64,000 bases of DNA. Origin: Podocnemis expansa. Its lineage: Eukaryota; Chordata; Testudines; Podocnemididae. Shown here piece by piece: positions 1-11,404 of this stretch. The DNA lies in the NCBI GenBank assembly GCA_007922195.1, contig ML681991.1:45779189-45843188 (forward strand), given 5' to 3'. A program made the translations under genes and the position numbers. Numbering within the stretch: position 1 is the first letter of the stretch; every line of letters begins with the position of its first letter. Below the pieces are notes generated by a model. The model worked only from the letters and a program-made list of their open reading frames with translations, did no database searches and was not told the origin of the DNA.

Positions 1-497
1 GCTCCCCACTACAAAAAGGACAGGGACGTGCTAGAGAGAGTCCAGCGGAGGGCTAACCAAAATGATAAAAGGGCTGGAGCACAAGCCCTATGGAAAGACT
101 GAAAGCATTAGGCTTATTTAGTCTGCAGAAGAGAAGATTGAGGGGGGATTTGATAGCAACCTTCAACTACTTGAAGGGATGCTCCAAGGAAGATGGAGGT
201 CGACTGTTCTCGGTAGTAACAGAGGACAGAATGAGGAGCAATGGTCTCAAGTTGCAGTTAGGGAGGTCGAGGCTGGATACTAGAAAAAACTTTTTTACTA
301 GGCGAGTGGTGAAGCATTGGAATAAGCTGCCGAGTGAGGTGGTGAAATCTCCATCTTTGGAGGTGTTTAAGGCCTGGCTGGACAAAACCATGACGGGGAT
401 GGTTTAGTGGGAGTGGTCCTGCCTCTGGCAGGGGGTTGGACTAGATGACCTATGAGGTCCCTTCCAACCCTATGTTTCTATGATTCTATGATTCTAC
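1..497 (+). mobile_element. CR1 LINE 3' end (5' end outside window)
   Basis: This is the last part of a CR1 non-LTR retrotransposon. The frame at 90-407 encodes the C-terminal end of the ORF2 reverse transcriptase, recognised by [25 protein letters not shown] and the final [13 protein letters not shown] 3' UTR follows with the typical GGGGTTGGACTAGATGACCT stretch and ends in short ATTCTATG-type repeats at 470-497, the family's diagnostic 3' terminus. Upstream of 90 the same protein can be read in another frame, so the copy is frameshifted and dead. The same tail recurs at 16755-16887. Confidence 0.9.
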
Positions 498-1400
498 TGC
501 AGGACAGACTCAACAAAGAAAACTACACAACATCCCCTTACCATCATCTACAGCCCCCAGCTAAAATCCCTCCAACACATCATCAAAGATGTACAACCTA
601 TCCAAGAAGATTTTCCTATGCTTTCTCAAGATTGGGCAGCAGGCCAATCCTTGTTTATGGAAAGATGCCCAAACCTGAAGCAAATGCTAACCAGCAACTG
701 AGCACCAATACAATAAATAGACTTTCACAGGAACCATTCCTGCAACAAATCCCACTGCCAAATCTGCCCGCCCACTGACTCCAGTGGTTCCATCACAGGT
801 CCCAAGCACATCAACCACACCATCAAGAGCTCATTCACCTGCACATCCGCTAATGTAGTATAAGCCATCATATGCCAGCAATGCTCCCCGCTATGTATAC
901 TGGCCAAACCTGACTGTCTTTGCACAAAAGAATAGACACAAATCGGACATAAGAGAACATTTGAATCCTCTGGAGACTAGTAACAGACTTGAAAGTTGTG
1001 CTTCATCACAAAGACTTCAAAAACAGCCTTTGGCATGAAAGTGCAGAGCAGGAACTGATTTCCAAACTTGACACAATCAGAGTGAGTCTGAAATAGGAAC
1101 TTTGAATGGTTAGCACATTGCAAAAAGGAATTTTCCCTGTTCACACAGTCTCACCTTCTAATGAACTGGTGTGAATGGCCCTCATCTATTCTAACTGAAC
1201 TGACTTTGCTAGCACTTCTGCTCTTCCATCCTGGCACCTGTATATATACCTCTCAACTGTAGTTTCCACTTCATGCATCTGACAATGTGGGTTGAAGGCC
1301 ACCAAAGCTTATGCCTGAAGAAATTTGATTATTTTTAAGGTGCCAAGAGACTCTCCTTGTTTTTGCTGTACACAGACTAACGTGGCTACCCTTTCAGATA
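498..1400 (+). mobile_element. Penelope-like element remnant (RT end, GIY-YIG, 3' tail)
   Basis: This is a decayed Penelope-like retroelement placed directly after the CR1 tail. Translation in shifting frames gives the end of the reverse transcriptase (HNHSCNKS-type region near 730-760) and then a broken GIY-YIG endonuclease N-terminus (SSFTCTSANVV at about 830-862, with a stop where the family has Tyr). Near 1305-1400 it carries the common 3' tail, AAAGCTTATGCC followed by AAGGTGCCAAGAGACTC and CAGACTAACGTGGCTACCC. Many frameshifts and stops make it non-functional. A better-preserved copy of the same family lies at 60538-61680. Confidence 0.75.
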
Positions 1401-4207
1401 TTTTGGGTTTGCTTTAAAGAGATCTCTGACAAAAATGTTAGATGGGTGAAATTGTATTGCTCAATCCTTTGAAATTTAAAGCAAAAAAAGGGGTTCTTCT
1501 TTCAAGAGTCCAGTCACACAGATAGTATTAAGCAATTTATTTAACTACACTTAGGGGAGGCTCAATAAACAGCTTCAAAGTACAGTTCACACAGCAGTTT
1601 CTTATACATCTTATTTATGTAAACAGGCAATACTGGTTGATGCTAGTTCCCTAACAGTTCTCTGTTTCCTGGAGAAGATGACTCCATCTGTGGTGGTAGG
1701 TGAAGGGAGGAGTGGTCCCAACGAATAAAGGGAATATGTACTAGGAAGCAAGAAAACAGTGAGGGGTATGTGATGTCAGACAGCAGCACCAAACTGATCT
1801 TTATCTAGGAATTTTCTGTGCTTGTAGTCTTTGAAGTATTCTGTATGAAGGCCTCATCCTAACAGAAAGATACAAATCTAAAATGAAAATTGGCTATAAC
1901 ATGAGGATAGACCTGAATCGCATCATACTGTAATTTAATTTTTTAACTCCAAGTTTAATGACTCTTTGTAGCTTAAGGAACATTGGAACATGGAATCACA
2001 GGATTAATAATTATTACCATCTATTAACCACATCATGTGATCAGCCATAATCTAATGATGATTAGGAAAGATGCATGTAACTTTGGCCACATTAAGCTTT
2101 GCTCCCCCCAGTGTCACTATGCAGCATAGCCACCTTTTCCCTATTCCTGATCCTCTGCTGCTCCAAGTGGCCCTTCATCTCAGGGTGACTTTTGCCTCTG
2201 CAGCTGGTAAAACCCAGAAGGAAGGAGTCGGAAAACATCCCCTGAGAGTGGAAGAAATTTTCAGAATATTTGTTTGCCTATACATGAAGGCTGGCGTTTA
2301 GCATAAAAAGTGAGCTAGGCATGCAGAGTCTTTGACCAGTGATCCTTAGATGTCTTCATCAATTACAAGGGGAGGTGGTGTAGCAAACAAACACTGGATC
2401 AGGGTAGCAGATGGTAGGTTTCTAAGCTTGACCATGCCACTATGCACTGAATGATTCTAGGCAAGTAACGCCACCTCTTTCTGTCTTACTCTCTGCAGTT
2501 TTCAGCAGCAGTTGAATGGAGATGTTCAGGTTGCATAAAATAACCTGCATATCTGAGTTCAGTTGCTTAACACTCCTTTGGTCCACTGTGGAATGGAGAG
2601 GCCTCTGTTTAATTCAGTGCTACACCAATTGCTGGGGTGCTGCTAATTGATTGGCTTCCAGTTCAGCTGATTGGTCTCGACAGACCTGATCAGTCTATCA
2701 GGAAGGTTGATCTGATGTCAGCAATTTTGCTGCTGTAGGTGAAGATTAACCCTTACTTTTTCCTAGCTGTCACATGCAGATAAGGATGTGGCCCTAGGGC
2801 TAGACTCAGAAAGCTTCCACTTCCCATACCTGAATCCCAGAATTCATTCCCCCTGGAAGCCACTAAAACCCATACTGAGCTGAAGGTAAGCCTTAGGTCT
2901 AAATACTAGACAAAAAGGGCCTGTGATGTTTCCATGGTGCAATCTGTACTGGTGAACTGCTGAGTCACTCCAATCCCCCATACCTGGAGCCTGTCTTACT
3001 CTGCTCTCTTCTAAGAAAACCGACTCTTGGGCAGATCACCCACAATCTTGAGCATATAAGCAGCTCCGAACAAAGCCAAAGAGTGTTTCCAGACAGCAAT
3101 CTTTGGATTCTACAGCAGAATAATCACAACAAATACCCCACTCTTAGAACCAACACTAGGAACTTCCTACCACAAAGTTTAATATCGCCCCCTGAGCAAT
3201 GAGCTCATGCAAATTCATCCATGTAACAAAAAAACTTATATGCACCAGCCTTGTGTTTCCAAGTGGAGCCTCCCACATGTAGGATTGTTTTAACTAAAAC
3301 AGACAAACCAATTTATTACCTAGAGAAGGATTTTAAGCTATTATAAGTAAAAGGATAAAATACCATATTTGGTCAAGAAATAAAAAAGAATGTATTGTAA
3401 ACTAAGCTGAACATTTTCAGCAACTTTACATCCTTAGATAATTCTTACCCTAGGCAGGTTGCTTTCCCCTCATTTGCTTGGTGGTGGTCGATATTCTTTC
3501 TCCCTTCTGGACTTTTGCCCCCCACCGAGGCAGGTGCAAACGGCATCCTTGTATGTTTCATCCATACCCTCCAGGATGCCTGGGCGAAGGTGGGTGGCTT
3601 ATTCAAGAGAATCTTATTAGACGTCCAGGCCAGTACTTTGTTCTTGGTGAGCTAAGCTTGGTTTGTCTAATGCATGCTTTGATGAGGTGACAACTGCCCA
3701 TTTGTTTCTGGAGATTCTTACCTGGATTGGTTTCAAAACATAAGGACGCATCTTTTGGAATACTACACAGCCTCATAAACGAACACAGGAAATTGCAACA
3801 AGCAGATCACAGTAACAATGATGCTCAACATGTCATGAGCATTCCAAAAATATCTGAAATAATATTCTTTGCATTACACAATAAACAATTGCAGTATAAG
3901 GTAAACATGAGGGTGCAAGACATCATAGGACCACATATCCCTGTGTCTCTGCCCCTGGATATGCCCTCTGCAGCACCCCATCAGGCAGCTGAGCACTGTG
4001 AACCCCTCAAAATACACTAAACTGGGGAAGGGAGGCATTCCGCTGCCTGAAATTGGTTTCAGGAACTTATCTGACAGAGAAGGGGCCCAGATATTACTGC
4101 AAGAACCCAACAGACTACCAAAGTGTCTTGAGAAACTGGCCTTATGTCATTGTTGAGAATGGGCTAGTTATAGGGGTTGGATGGTATTTGTTGCGTAGGT
4201 TAGTGAG

Positions 4208-4228
4208 TTTTTTTTTTTTTTTTTTTTT
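4208..4228. repeat. Poly(T) tract in unit A
   Basis: An uninterrupted run of 21 T. The homologous position in unit B (near 17420) lacks it, so it expanded or was inserted after the duplication. A longer run of 26 T lies at 9416-9441 and another of 18 T at 9882-9899, the latter close to the A/B junction. Confidence 0.9.
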
Positions 4229-4663
4229 GTTTCCTGTCCCTTTGGACTGGTGCCTGGGGACGAAATACACTGCAGGAAAGGAAACAAATATTAACAATAC
4301 AAGTATCTAACCCTGACAATGGAACCACACAGATAAATAATATAATTACATGACTGAATCTAAGTCTGAGCTTCCCAGCTGAATCAGTGTGCATGTGCCA
4401 ACACACAGAACAATCACTCCTTATTGGCTGAATGTTGAGCAGGCACCATTTAGAATCTCCCACCAGCCCAGTAGCACACAGTTGTGGCATCCAATAAAGG
4501 GCCTAACAAGGATGGGTTACAGGTTCCAAGAGCTCTGTCCATCTTTGCTTTGTACCTTGGTTGTGACTCTGAAAGCCTGACATACCACCCAATGAAACTT
4601 CTTTCAGGACTTAAACCAGCCTCTGGAATATTAATTTTATTTTAACCTAAGGTACCTGATCAG

Positions 4664-5614
4664 CTAGTATTGTCCTACCATGAATTTCCTGAGTAGTTTT
4701 CTCAGGGCCTCCTTCACTTCCCTGTTTCTCAGGCTGTAGATAAGGGGATTCACCAAAGGAGTCAGGACAGTGTAGACAAGAGAGAGAATTTTCTTGTAGT
4801 CTTTCAGTGTAACAGATGTTGGGAACATATAGATGATTAGCAGAATTCCATAATAAATAGACACCACAATGAGGTGGGAGGAGCAGGTGGTAAAGGCCTT
4901 TTGCCTCCCAGTGGTGGAAGGGATTCTTAGAATGGTGGCAATGATGGATACGTAGGACATCACAGTCAGTAGGAATGGGACCAGTAAGAAAATCAAGGTG
5001 AGTATGAAAGTCCACATTTCCATGAGCTGAGCGTCATTACAGGAGAGTTTTATAAGGGGGACAAGGTCACAAAAGAAATGGTCAATACTACTTGGGCCAC
5101 AGAAATTTAACTGTGATATCCACACTGTTGTTATACTGTTACCTAGGATGCCACCTATCCAAGAGCCACCTGCAAACTTGAGGCAAGTCCTTGTACCCAT
5201 TTGGATAGAATAATGAAGTGGTTTGACTATAGCTAAATATCGATCATAAGACATCACCAATAGGAGAAGGCATTCTGTAGCAAGCATTATACCAAAGAAA
5301 CAATATTGTGTGACACACGCACTAATTGAAATAGTTTTGTTGTCTGTCAGGAGGCTAACCAGCATGCGTGGCAGGATGGTGGAGCTGTAGCAGGTCTCCA
5401 AGCTGGACAGGTTCCCCAGAAAGAAGTACATGGGGGTGTGAAGGTGCTGATCAGCCACAACTAGTACAGTGATGAGTATATTAACAGTTATGGTTGCAAT
5501 GTAGATCACTAGAAACAGGAGGAAAAGAAGGTCTCGCAGTTCAGGGATGTTCCCAAATCCCAGAAGGACGAATTCTGTGATAAATGTTTGATTTCCCTGT
5601 TCTTGATCCACCAT
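4664..5614 (-). CDS. Olfactory receptor, class II, intact (unit A)
   Basis: An odorant-binding G-protein-coupled receptor of the ciliary membrane of olfactory neurons, expected to signal through Golf and adenylate cyclase. It is 316 residues and single-exon, normal for the family. Visible features are an N-glycosylation site NQT at residues 8-10; TM1 at about 26-50; PMYFFLG at 61-67; Cys100 for the extracellular disulfide; MSYDRYLAIV at 121-130 (Val where most ORs have Cys); extra-loop cysteines 172, 182 and 192; a Ser-Tyr pair ending TM5 at 220-221; KAFTTCSSHL in TM6 at 239-248; and NPLIY in TM7 at 289-293. The ATG at 5614 aligns with the starts of the paralogues. Minus-strand AATAAA lies just past the stop (4636-4641). 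By eye it resembles the OR6/OR10/OR11 group, but the subfamily is unassigned. Expression is unknown. Confidence 0.95.
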   Translation of the reverse strand: MVDQEQGNQTFITEFVLLGFGNIPELRDLLFLLFLVIYIATITVNILITVLVVADQHLHTPMYFFLGNLSSLETCYSSTILPRMLVSLLTDNKTISISACVTQYCFFGIMLATECLLLLVMSYDRYLAIVKPLHYSIQMGTRTCLKFAGGSWIGGILGNSITTVWISQLNFCGPSSIDHFFCDLVPLIKLSCNDAQLMEMWTFILTLIFLLVPFLLTVMSYVSIIATILRIPSTTGRQKAFTTCSSHLIVVSIYYGILLIIYMFPTSVTLKDYKKILSLVYTVLTPLVNPLIYSLRNREVKEALRKLLRKFMVGQY

Positions 5615-6002
5615 GGTGTGTATTCACAGGGAATAAATTCACTCTATGACAAATCAACAATATTGCCTCAATAATATGTCAACTTTTTTTTTTTTTTTAA
5701 TTGTCTGTATTTACTAGCTACCTGAACAGTACCTGAGGGAATTGTGGAGGCCAGGGGAGAAGAAATGACATCATGCTAGGCCTAGGAAGGCCAAGCCATC
5801 TTGCAAAATACATGACCCGAACCTAACCTTTAAAGACATTATAGGAAAATGCAATGGTAATGTTACAAGTAGGCTATGGCTGTGATACGCATGTGGATCA
5901 TTAGTGGTTTCTTGATGACTATCCTGTTAGAGGTTAGCAAGGTAAATGAACTGCTCTGCTGTCTGTTACTATTGTTCTGTTGAAAGGGGTCAAAAGGGAA
6001 CA

Positions 6003-6100
6003 TTAACATCCAAATCCAAATGGGTAGCCATGTTAGTCTAGTTCAGTAAAGCAAAAAAACAAGGAGTCCTTTGGACTTAAAGACTAGCAAATAACATCGA
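6003..6100 (-). mobile_element. Penelope-type 3' tail fragment
   Basis: GGGTAGCCATGTTAGTCTAG followed by AACAAGGAGTCC and a TTAAAGACTAG segment is the reverse complement of the 3' tail seen at 1305-1400 and 60905-61020. Only the tail is present. It lies in sequence found in unit A but not in unit B. Confidence 0.65.
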
Positions 6101-6109
6101 AATGGACCT

Positions 6110-7065
6110 TTGATGTACCAGTCTAAATTGTCTGTTAATGGTGCTTAAGCAGCTAATTACCTGCTGTGCCCAGAATGTGAAGGTTTTACTTCAAAGGACA
6201 ATTTACGTTACTATTCTCCACTTAAGAAAGTACCTGGGAACTGTCATCAAATCCAACATGAAGAAATGACCTGCAAATGCCCATCTTGCTACAAGTATAA
6301 ATGGAAGTGGGGAATATAATCCTTTATCTGACATCTGTCCAAGATCCTCAGGGAAAGTTTGGGTCCACAGGACTGAGATGCCAGCTAGCACTGGTCTGGA
6401 AATCACCTTGCTAATTCTCGTGGGAGAATTAGAACAAACTCTACACCTGGAGTATTTTGTCTCGACTCCTTTAAACTGGATTTCTAAGAACTGAAGCTGT
6501 GAAACAAGGACTCAGGCCCATCTAGGTATTGGACGTATACCTAAGACCTGCAAACTCCGAATTCTGCTGGAAACCTGTACCGGACTTTCAAACCAATGTA
6601 TGTATGTATGGGGTGATTTTAACCCTTTAACAGTACTCTCATAGGCTTTCTTTCCTTGTGTGATAAACCTTTAGTTTTAGTTACTAAAGGATTGGCTGGC
6701 AGCAGGGTATTTTGAGTAAGATCCAAACTTATACCGTTCTGTGTAATGTGACTCACCCTTTGGGGTCAGGAGAAACTTTTCTCGGTAAGCAACTTGGAGT
6801 TTTAGGCAACTTTTCTTTACCAGACCTAGTGGCTGTCTTGGGGACCAGTGACTGAAATGCAGTAAAGGGGGTTGAGTGTATTTTATGGCAGCTTCTTATT
6901 ATGCAGTGTGGGGGATCAGAAGCATTGTTTGATACAGGTTGGGGAGTTTATCTCAAGGTAACCTACCAGTGCTGGGAGAATCTGCTCTCTTCTCTGCAGC
7001 TTGCTCTGATCCATGCATATTCAGGTGGTTATCCCAGGAGGCCCTGGTCACAGAAACTAACAGAT
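6110..7065. repeat. Unit-A-specific segment, LTR-like, unclassified
   Basis: This roughly 950-bp stretch has no counterpart in unit B, where sequence like 5790 continues to sequence like 7070 after only about 180 bp. It has no reading frame of note. A TGATAAACC near 6660 and the abrupt presence/absence pattern suggest an LTR-type insertion, but I could not define terminal TG/CA ends or a target duplication. A short TGTA repeat lies at 6597-6612. Confidence 0.35.
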
Positions 7066-7889
7066 ATTGGTTCAAAGCAGAGCCATGTCCTTCATAGATC
7101 AGAATTTCTCTGGTGAAGTGAGTCAGGATAGTTTTTTTTCAGAGGGTGCCTAAAGAAAAGAACAATCTGAGGATGAGACATGAAATAGTTGTCCACCAGC
7201 TCATAGTGAATTTCAGTGGACTTGGTCCACCTTACTCAACTAATGCCATTTGAAAAATTTTTATCTGACAAACGCCTGTGTTTCCCTATGAGAAGATTTC
7301 CTTGTTGTGAAGTGTAGCACTTCACTTAGTCAGCAAATTATTTAAAAAGGGACAACAACAATGGCAACAAACCCTCCAGATAGAAAGTACCATTTTGGCT
7401 AGAAATGTATACTCTATTGAAAGAAAAAATTCTGTATTCAATTTGAGATATGTATGAAATGTGCCTATTTTACACCATGAGAGTGGTTTGGAACAACATT
7501 TCTGTTTCATTCATGGTGACATGATTTCAAATGTAGTTTTTCATTCCAAGTTTGATATTTTAAGAATGTATTTATACTTTCAATTTTTTAGGTTATTTTT
7601 CTTTGAATGTTAAATTTTATTTAATTCCCTTTTGCATTTTCTTTAGTTTATGTTATTTCATCAAATCTTATACAGTAGTTCTTTTCCCAATCAACATTTT
7701 TATCATAGTGATTTGTTCCCACTGAATGTCTTGATTTCAATCAGTGAAATCATTTCCCTGTCATAAATGCCAATCACAATTATATAACCTTCATATTTTA
7801 TTTTTTGTCTCTGGTTAAAAAAATGACTTCTCTATTTGTGGGTGTCTTGTCTGCCTTTATTAATACTTATTTACTGCAAAACAAGCAGA

Positions 7890-7995
7890 GAGTCATAGAA
7901 GATTAGCATTGCAAGGGAGCTCAGGAGGTCATCTAGTCCAGCCACACAATTAAATAATCCCAGGGAAGGGTTTGTTAAGGACCTGATCTAAAATA
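7890..7995 (-). mobile_element. CR1-like 3' tail fragment (shared by units A and B)
   Basis: The sequence from GTCATAGAAGATTAG through GGAGGTCATCTAGTCCAGCC to ATCCCAGGGAAGGG is the reverse complement of a CR1-type 3' UTR. The same fragment sits at the matching place in unit B (about 21665-21765), so it was inserted before the A/B duplication. Confidence 0.65.
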
Positions 7996-10044
7996 GAGTT
8001 CTGCACAGAGTTAATGTTACATTCTGGGAATAATTCTGTTAATTGTGTTTGGTGTCAGCCTTCTCTCTCTCTCCAGTCTAAGATAAAATTTTTCAGTGAC
8101 TTCAAAAAATGGACTCTGATTTCAGTTGGACTTTGGAAGCTAACACCTTGTTTGTTCCTTGAAACTTAGAGCCAGAGTTGGAAGGGTTTAGTTTCCATCA
8201 AGAAGAGTCAGTAAACTTTGATAGTAGCTGACCCAACAAAACCACCAACCAAATATATGAATAACAGTGGGCATTAGTGTAGCCTCCCTGGCATTTTGCG
8301 TCTGTATGCATGGTAATACTGGTCTTATTTCTGTGAAGGGAATTAAAATTCAGTACTTAATAACTGAGCCCCACCAATTAATATAACTAGTCAAAATGGG
8401 AAACTCTGCCCTGATTTGAAGGCAGTGAGGCACCTGATCGCATGGCGATTAAGCCATATAAAGAAATAGGACAACAGTGACCTGACAGAAGGAGTCTGTT
8501 TCCAAATTTAATTGCTTGTTTGGGTGGGGAGTTGGAATGAGACTATCATCTCATTCCCCTTGGATTGCTGTGGGAGAAGCTACCTGACAAACTGACCTTG
8601 CTTCAAAATCCTCAAGCTTCAAGGAGGAAAGTGGAAAGGGATGATGATGTACCTCTAAGGCAGGTCTGTTAGCAGCTGCAGTCTCTGCTGTCACGTCCTC
8701 AACTCAGGCATACAGGATCTATGATCCAGTCTATCCAGTCCATCTTCTCTGCCTACTGTGTTCACCTACTGCCACGATCCTAGTATACAGGAAAACAATC
8801 TAGAAAGGATTCTTTCCCTGGTAATGAGATGCATGCCTCTTATCCTCAGTCAAACAGGGAATGTCTTTTCTGAGGCGTTATATATGTTTTTGTGGACCGA
8901 CACAGTTCCCTGAGGTACATCTCCTATGAGGAATGGAACAGGCAAGGAAAAGCTAGCGCTTACTAAATGAGAGTCAGACTTCCAGTCTGAAAGGGAAAGA
9001 CCTGGGAGGGGAGAAGGTTCTTATCCTGCAAGCACTCTCTCTTTATGAGAGACACACCAGTTTCTGTCAAGAAGTAATGTACTGATGCTGGATCTCACAG
9101 TTGAGATTTTCACAATATCCGCAGTGATTTAGATGCTGAATTCCCATTCAATTTCTGTAGTTTTTAAAAACCTCAGCAGAATTTGCTATCTGACATTGTC
9201 TGCAACCAAACTCTTTCTGGTCTTCCACAGAAGCACACATGTGCGCAGTCCCACAAACTCACTACATTTGTAAAAGAGCCTAAGTGACATAGAAGACTAA
9301 GTTCCAGTTTCAAAAGTAATTATGCCACTGAAGCTTAGCAGTCTTACTGTCTCAGGAAGACCAAGAGACTCAGGCTTCTTTGTCAGTTTTGAAGCTCACT
9401 TAAGGGGTGTGTGGCTTTTTTTTTTTTTTTTTTTTTTTTTTGCCATTTTAGTCATTAGCTCCATGCTTCTGGTCTGTTATCTCTCAGTGAGACAGGTCAG
9501 GCTGCTGCTTAAATGAAATGCAGATGAACAAGGTGCTTTACATATTTTCAGCTGGGATTTTCAAAGGGGAGAAATGCACACCATAAAGAAACAGTGAACC
9601 ACCATGATGCAACTATGAGAATGTGCCTCCTAACTCCCTTAGCCATCTTTCAGTCTTTAGGGAAGAATACAGATATCCTCATTTCTGAATGCAAAGAATC
9701 TAGAAGAAAAAGGGTTTCAGTCCTTTCATAGCATAATTGGCTCCCTAAACATGCAGTGAAGTCTTTTTCCAATTTTGCATTGTTGTGAATAATTTTGTGT
9801 CACCAAAACTCTGTTCTTCATGAGGCATAATGTTGAATAAATCTGGTTCAGACAGCTATCTTTTGCAAAAGACTTTTTTGGTTTTTTTTTTTTTTTTTTA
9901 ATGTGATCTCTGGCAAAATGTTAGACAGGTGAAATTGCATTGCTCAGTTCTTTGAGGTTTTAAGCAAAATGGGGTTCATCTTTCAAGAAACAAGCCACAT
10001 AGAAAATATGAAATTTAATTAACAAAGCATAGGGAAGGCCCAGC

Positions 10045-10559
10045 CAATGTTCCTTCTAAGGCCTTGAGGCAGCTGAGCAACTCAAGTTGCTTGCTGCGTT
10101 CCGCCCCCCTTCCTGGCAGGCTCAGCCCTGCACACACATGCAGGCCCGATTTTGTACACCCCTAAGGGCCCGATCCTCCCCCCCACAACTCTCCCGGTAA
10201 GTGCCCCCCCAAGCCAGCCAGATCCCCTCCTCCTACCCTAGCCTGTACCCCCCATTAATCCCCTAGCCGGCTCGACCCCCCCGCCCCGCACTCGTACCTG
10301 GCTGTGTGGGTCAGAGCCATGGCTCCTCTAGCTGGAGAAACACTGACAGAGCATGCTGAACTGTTCTGAGCATGCTCCATTAGAGCTTTTCTGGGCGGGA
10401 GATTTAATAACTTCCAGCTCCAGAGGAGCTCTCAGCCGGCTGGAAAATGGCATCTTCCAGCTGGGCAGGGGCTCTTGCTGCTGGCAGTGCATGGCGGGAA
10501 GCACCCCCTGCATGGGGCAGTGGCGGGGAGCTTGGCCGCACAACTTAGGGGGAACTTTA
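10045..10559. mobile_element. Non-autonomous hAT-like element, 515 bp
   Basis: A GC-rich insertion in unit B that is absent from the matching site in unit A (near 1560). It is flanked by an imperfect 8-bp target duplication, GGCCCAGC at 10037-10044 and GGCCCAAC at 10560-10567 (7 of 8). The ends are inverted: CAATGTTCCTTCTAAG on the left and the complement of TAAAGTTCCCCCTAAG on the right (12 of 16). An 8-bp duplication and a CA-type terminus point to the hAT superfamily. There is no transposase; the short reading frames inside (for example 10353-10586) are incidental. Confidence 0.7.
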
Positions 10560-11404
10560 GGCCCAACAAGCAGTTTCAAATTGTAATTTGCACAGCAGTT
10601 TCTTATATGCATTTTACTTATCTAAATAGCCTCTGCTTGTTTACACTATTTAGCTAAGTGTTCTCTGTTTTCTGGAAACAATAACAGTTCACTTTTTCCT
10701 GGAGAAAAGAACACCAGAGATGGTGTGGGGGTAGAGAGCAGGGAGGAGTGTTCTCAACAAATAAGAGGAATATATTTTTGAGATCAAGAACACATTAAGG
10801 GGTATATGACGTCAGAGTGAAGCACCACACTGATATCTTGTACTTTCCATGCTTGCAATTCTTGGCATGTTCTGTATGAAGGCATCATCCTAACACAAAG
10901 ATACAAATCTAAACTGAAAATTGGTTATAACACAGGGATACATCTGAATCTTATCATATTGCTTTTTCAAATTTTTAACTCCATGTTTACTGAATCTTAA
11001 TAGTTTAACAAAATTTGGTAACTGGAAAGGTAGGTTTAATCATTATTACTATATTAGCCACCATCTATGGATCTTTAGGAAAGATGCATGTATCATTGGG
11101 CACATTAAGCTTTGCTTTCCATGGTGCCATTATACAGTATAGCCACCTTTTCCCTATTCCTGATCTTCTGCTGCTCCAAATGCTCCTTCATCTCAGGGTA
11201 CTTTTGTCTCTTCAGCTGATCAAACCCAGGAGGAATGAGTGTGAAAACATTCCCTGGGAGTAGAAGAAACTTTCAGAATATTGGTTTGGCTATAAACAAA
11301 GGCTGGGGTTTCCTACAAAAAGCTATATTAGGCACCTGGAGTCTTTGACTAATGAATGGGAGTTGGGCAACTAACTCCCTTAGATGCCATTATCAATTAC
11401 AAGT

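Larger units (their letters stand above)
1401..9895. repeat. Tandem duplication unit A (contains intact OR gene)
   Basis: This is the first of three tandem copies of an OR-bearing segment. Its blocks align with unit B: 1436-2370 with 9900-11400; 2735-3075 with 13226-13575; 3680-4660 with 16893-17875; the OR at 4664-5614 with the pseudogene at 17879-20536; 5615-5790 with 20537-20690; and 7070-9895 with 20870-24530. Differences are mostly insertions, chiefly in B. Unit A alone has about 1.2 kb at 5800-7065. Apart from the OR and the repeats listed separately, no coding sequence was recognised in 1401-4660 or 7070-9895. Confidence 0.85.
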